Shown here: in pieces, positions 6,113 through 6,888 of the stretch
Numbering within the stretch: the stretch's first letter is position 1
Layout of the letters: every line of letters starts with the position of its first letter
Source: Anaerolineales bacterium
Lineage (GTDB): Bacteria > Chloroflexota > Anaerolineae > Promineifilales > Promineifilaceae
Direction: 5' to 3'
Assembly: GCA_020432595.1 (NCBI GenBank)
Contig: JAGQGA010000287.1
Span: forward strand, 1 to 6,888
DNA length: 6,888 bases
Made by a program: the position numbers and the translations under genes
The notes under the pieces: generated by a model
The model's database searches: none
Told to the model about the DNA's origin: nothing
Seen by the model: the letters and a program-made list of their open reading frames with translations, nothing else

Positions 6113-6176
6113 TTGGTACGTGGTGCGTAGTGCGTCAAAAGAGTTAATTGCCACGCACCACGTACCACGCACCACC
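6113..6176. repeat. Heptad inverted-repeat hairpin no. 3 (GGTGCGT units)
   Basis: The left side is three tandem 7-mers, GGTACGT, GGTGCGT and AGTGCGT (6115-6135). The right side is ACGCACC, ACGTACC, ACGCACC plus ACC (6153-6176). TGGTACGTGGTGCGT (6114-6128) pairs perfectly with 6153-6167 over 15 bp, loop 24 nt. A register shifted by one unit gives about 21 bp with two mismatches and one G-T. It lies between the two divergent starts, nearer the flavoenzyme gene. Confidence 0.8.
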
Positions 6177-6390
6177 TAAAAAGTAAGTCAACCCCCTGAA
6201 TTCCCAAAGAGCCATCTATATGATCGAATTATGCGGGTATTTTAGTCTACGTGCAGCTTAAACCGTAATTGCGCTCAAGGCTTGGTTTTGCTTGGGAGGG
6301 ACACGGCCACCTTTGACAAAAAACCGCCCCATGAGATTTGGCACAATGCCCCTCTTTAGTGCATACTGTTAACAAGGGGTCAGCTTTTCG

Positions 6391-6402
6391 ACAAACGTTT
6401 GT
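6391..6402. promoter_or_regulatory. Perfect 12-bp palindrome, possible operator
   Basis: ACAAACGTTTGT is its own reverse complement and lies 21 nt before the MetE-like ATG, just upstream of its ribosome binding site. The position suits a repressor site. No known regulator is recognised from the sequence. Confidence 0.35.
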
Positions 6403-6410
6403 AAGTAACA

Positions 6411-6415
6411 GGGAG
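6411..6415 (+). promoter_or_regulatory. Ribosome binding site of the MetE-like gene
   Basis: GGGAG lies 8 nt before the ATG at 6424. It decides the start over the ATG at 6419, which is out of frame and meets a stop after two codons. Confidence 0.6.
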
Positions 6416-6423
6416 ATCATGCA

Positions 6424-6888
6424 ATGAGTAGAAATAACAGCGCCAAAGTCAACCCGCCTTTTCGCGCCGACCAGGTGGGCAGTTTGCTACGCCCTAAGGC
6501 GGTGCTTGAGGCACGGCAGCAGGTAGCAGCAGGGAACCTAAGCAGGGAAGCACTGCGGCAAATTGAAGATGAGCATATCGCCAGAGTGGTAAAACAGCAG
6601 GAGGCCGTTGGACTCAAAAGCATCACCGACGGCGAATTTCGCCGCGCTTTCTTTCATCTCGATTTTCTGGAGCAGCTTGCTGGTGTGACCGTCACGGGAA
6701 CCATTGCCGCCAGTTCCAACGCCCAGGAAACGGTTGGTTTTACACCGCCCAAGCTGAGCGTAACGGGTAAGCTGCGGCACGTGAAAAACATCCAAGTAGA
6801 TGATTTTAACTTCCTCCAAGCCCAGGTCAGCCAAACGCCCAAAGTGAGCATTCCGTCACCCACCATGGTGCATTTTCGCGGTGGGCGA
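6424..6888 (+). CDS. MetE-like (YxjG/YxjH-type) cobalamin-independent methionine synthase family methyltransferase, N-terminal part
   Basis: The frame runs 155 codons from ATG 6424 to the window edge without a stop, so the C-terminal part is missing. The sequence matches the short MetE-like family that contains only the UROD/MetE catalytic barrel. It shows FRADQVGSLLRP (13-24) at the first barrel strand, a helical pair with LRQIEDEHIARVVKQQEAVG (44-63), ITDGEFRR (67-74) and SIPSPTMVHFRGG near the edge. The zinc ligands of this family lie further downstream and cannot be checked. Members move a methyl group to homocysteine or a related thiol. The methyl donor for the short forms is often not methyl-folate polyglutamate and is uncertain here. 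It is divergent from the dimethylglycine/sarcosine dehydrogenase-type gene, which suggests shared one-carbon metabolism. No SAM riboswitch is seen upstream. Confidence 0.85.
   Translation, partial: MSRNNSAKVNPPFRADQVGSLLRPKAVLEARQQVAAGNLSREALRQIEDEHIARVVKQQEAVGLKSITDGEFRRAFFHLDFLEQLAGVTVTGTIAASSNAQETVGFTPPKLSVTGKLRHVKNIQVDDFNFLQAQVSQTPKVSIPSPTMVHFRGGR

Larger units (their letters stand above)
6065..6423. other. Divergent intergenic region between the flavoenzyme and MetE-like genes
   Basis: This gap holds the ribosome binding site of the flavoenzyme gene (minus GAGG, 6075-6078), the third heptad hairpin (6113-6176), a 12-bp palindrome (6391-6402) and the ribosome binding site of the MetE-like gene. 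TTGACA at 6313-6318 is a perfect -35 hexamer on the plus strand, but no good -10 box sits 16-18 bp beyond it. Between 6177 and 6300 I see no gene, RNA or clear regulatory element. Confidence 0.6.

Noticed and set aside
2393..6176. CRISPR array, retron or insertion sequence behind the hairpins
   Set aside because: The repeats are 7-nt units in single hairpins with no spacers, no reverse transcriptase or transposase gene, and no target-site duplications.
6285..6330. SAM riboswitch before the MetE-like gene
   Set aside because: GGGAGGGACACGGCC slightly resembles the SAM-I core, but the following conserved GAAACCCGGCAACC-type block and the helices are absent.
6313..6341. Promoter with TTGACA for the MetE-like gene
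   Set aside because: The -35 box is perfect but the bases 16-18 bp downstream do not form a -10 box; CACAAT is 23 bp away, too far.

Overview
The window looks like chromosomal DNA from a fairly GC-rich, free-living bacterium. The mix of a secreted alpha-toroid protein, a cobalamin riboswitch, a CPBP protease, a dimethylglycine/sarcosine dehydrogenase-type enzyme, heptad repeats and a very frequent AACGGCCGTT palindrome suggests Chloroflexota (Anaerolineae-like). That placement is inference; no marker gene is present.

Layout, left to right. (1) 1-1898, minus strand, open at the left edge: a secreted protein with two tandem alpha-alpha toroid (prenyltransferase/squalene-cyclase-like repeat) domains. 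(2) 1899-2478, its long regulatory leader. Read on the minus strand this holds a sigma70-like promoter (2307-2335), a clear cobalamin (B12) riboswitch (about 2105-2275), a candidate antiterminator, an intrinsic terminator (2001-2034), an AT-rich hairpin and the ribosome binding site. The same gap also carries a heptad hairpin upstream of the next gene. (3) 2479-3549, plus strand: a CPBP (Rce1/CAAX-type) intramembrane protease. (4) 3547-3610: a heptad hairpin between convergent genes that contains both stop codons. (5) 3605-6064, minus strand: an 819-residue flavin dehydrogenase fused to a GcvT-like folate domain, of the dimethylglycine/sarcosine dehydrogenase family. (6) 6065-6423: a divergent spacer with a third heptad hairpin and a 12-bp palindrome. 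(7) 6424 to the right edge, plus strand: the N-terminal part of a MetE-like (YxjG-type) methyltransferase.

The most interesting reading is that the exported double-toroid protein is under B12 control. Animal intrinsic factor and transcobalamin bind B12 with an alpha6/alpha6 toroid related to the same fold. A secreted bacterial toroid protein behind a B12 riboswitch is therefore a good candidate for an extracellular corrinoid-binding or uptake protein. The right half is one-carbon metabolism: N-methyl groups are released to folate by one enzyme, and its divergent neighbour belongs to a methionine-synthesis family. Two repeat systems overlie all this: an AACGGCCGTT decamer present eight times, once inside the riboswitch, and three hairpins of different sequence, all built from inverted tandem 7-mers, in the three intergenic gaps.
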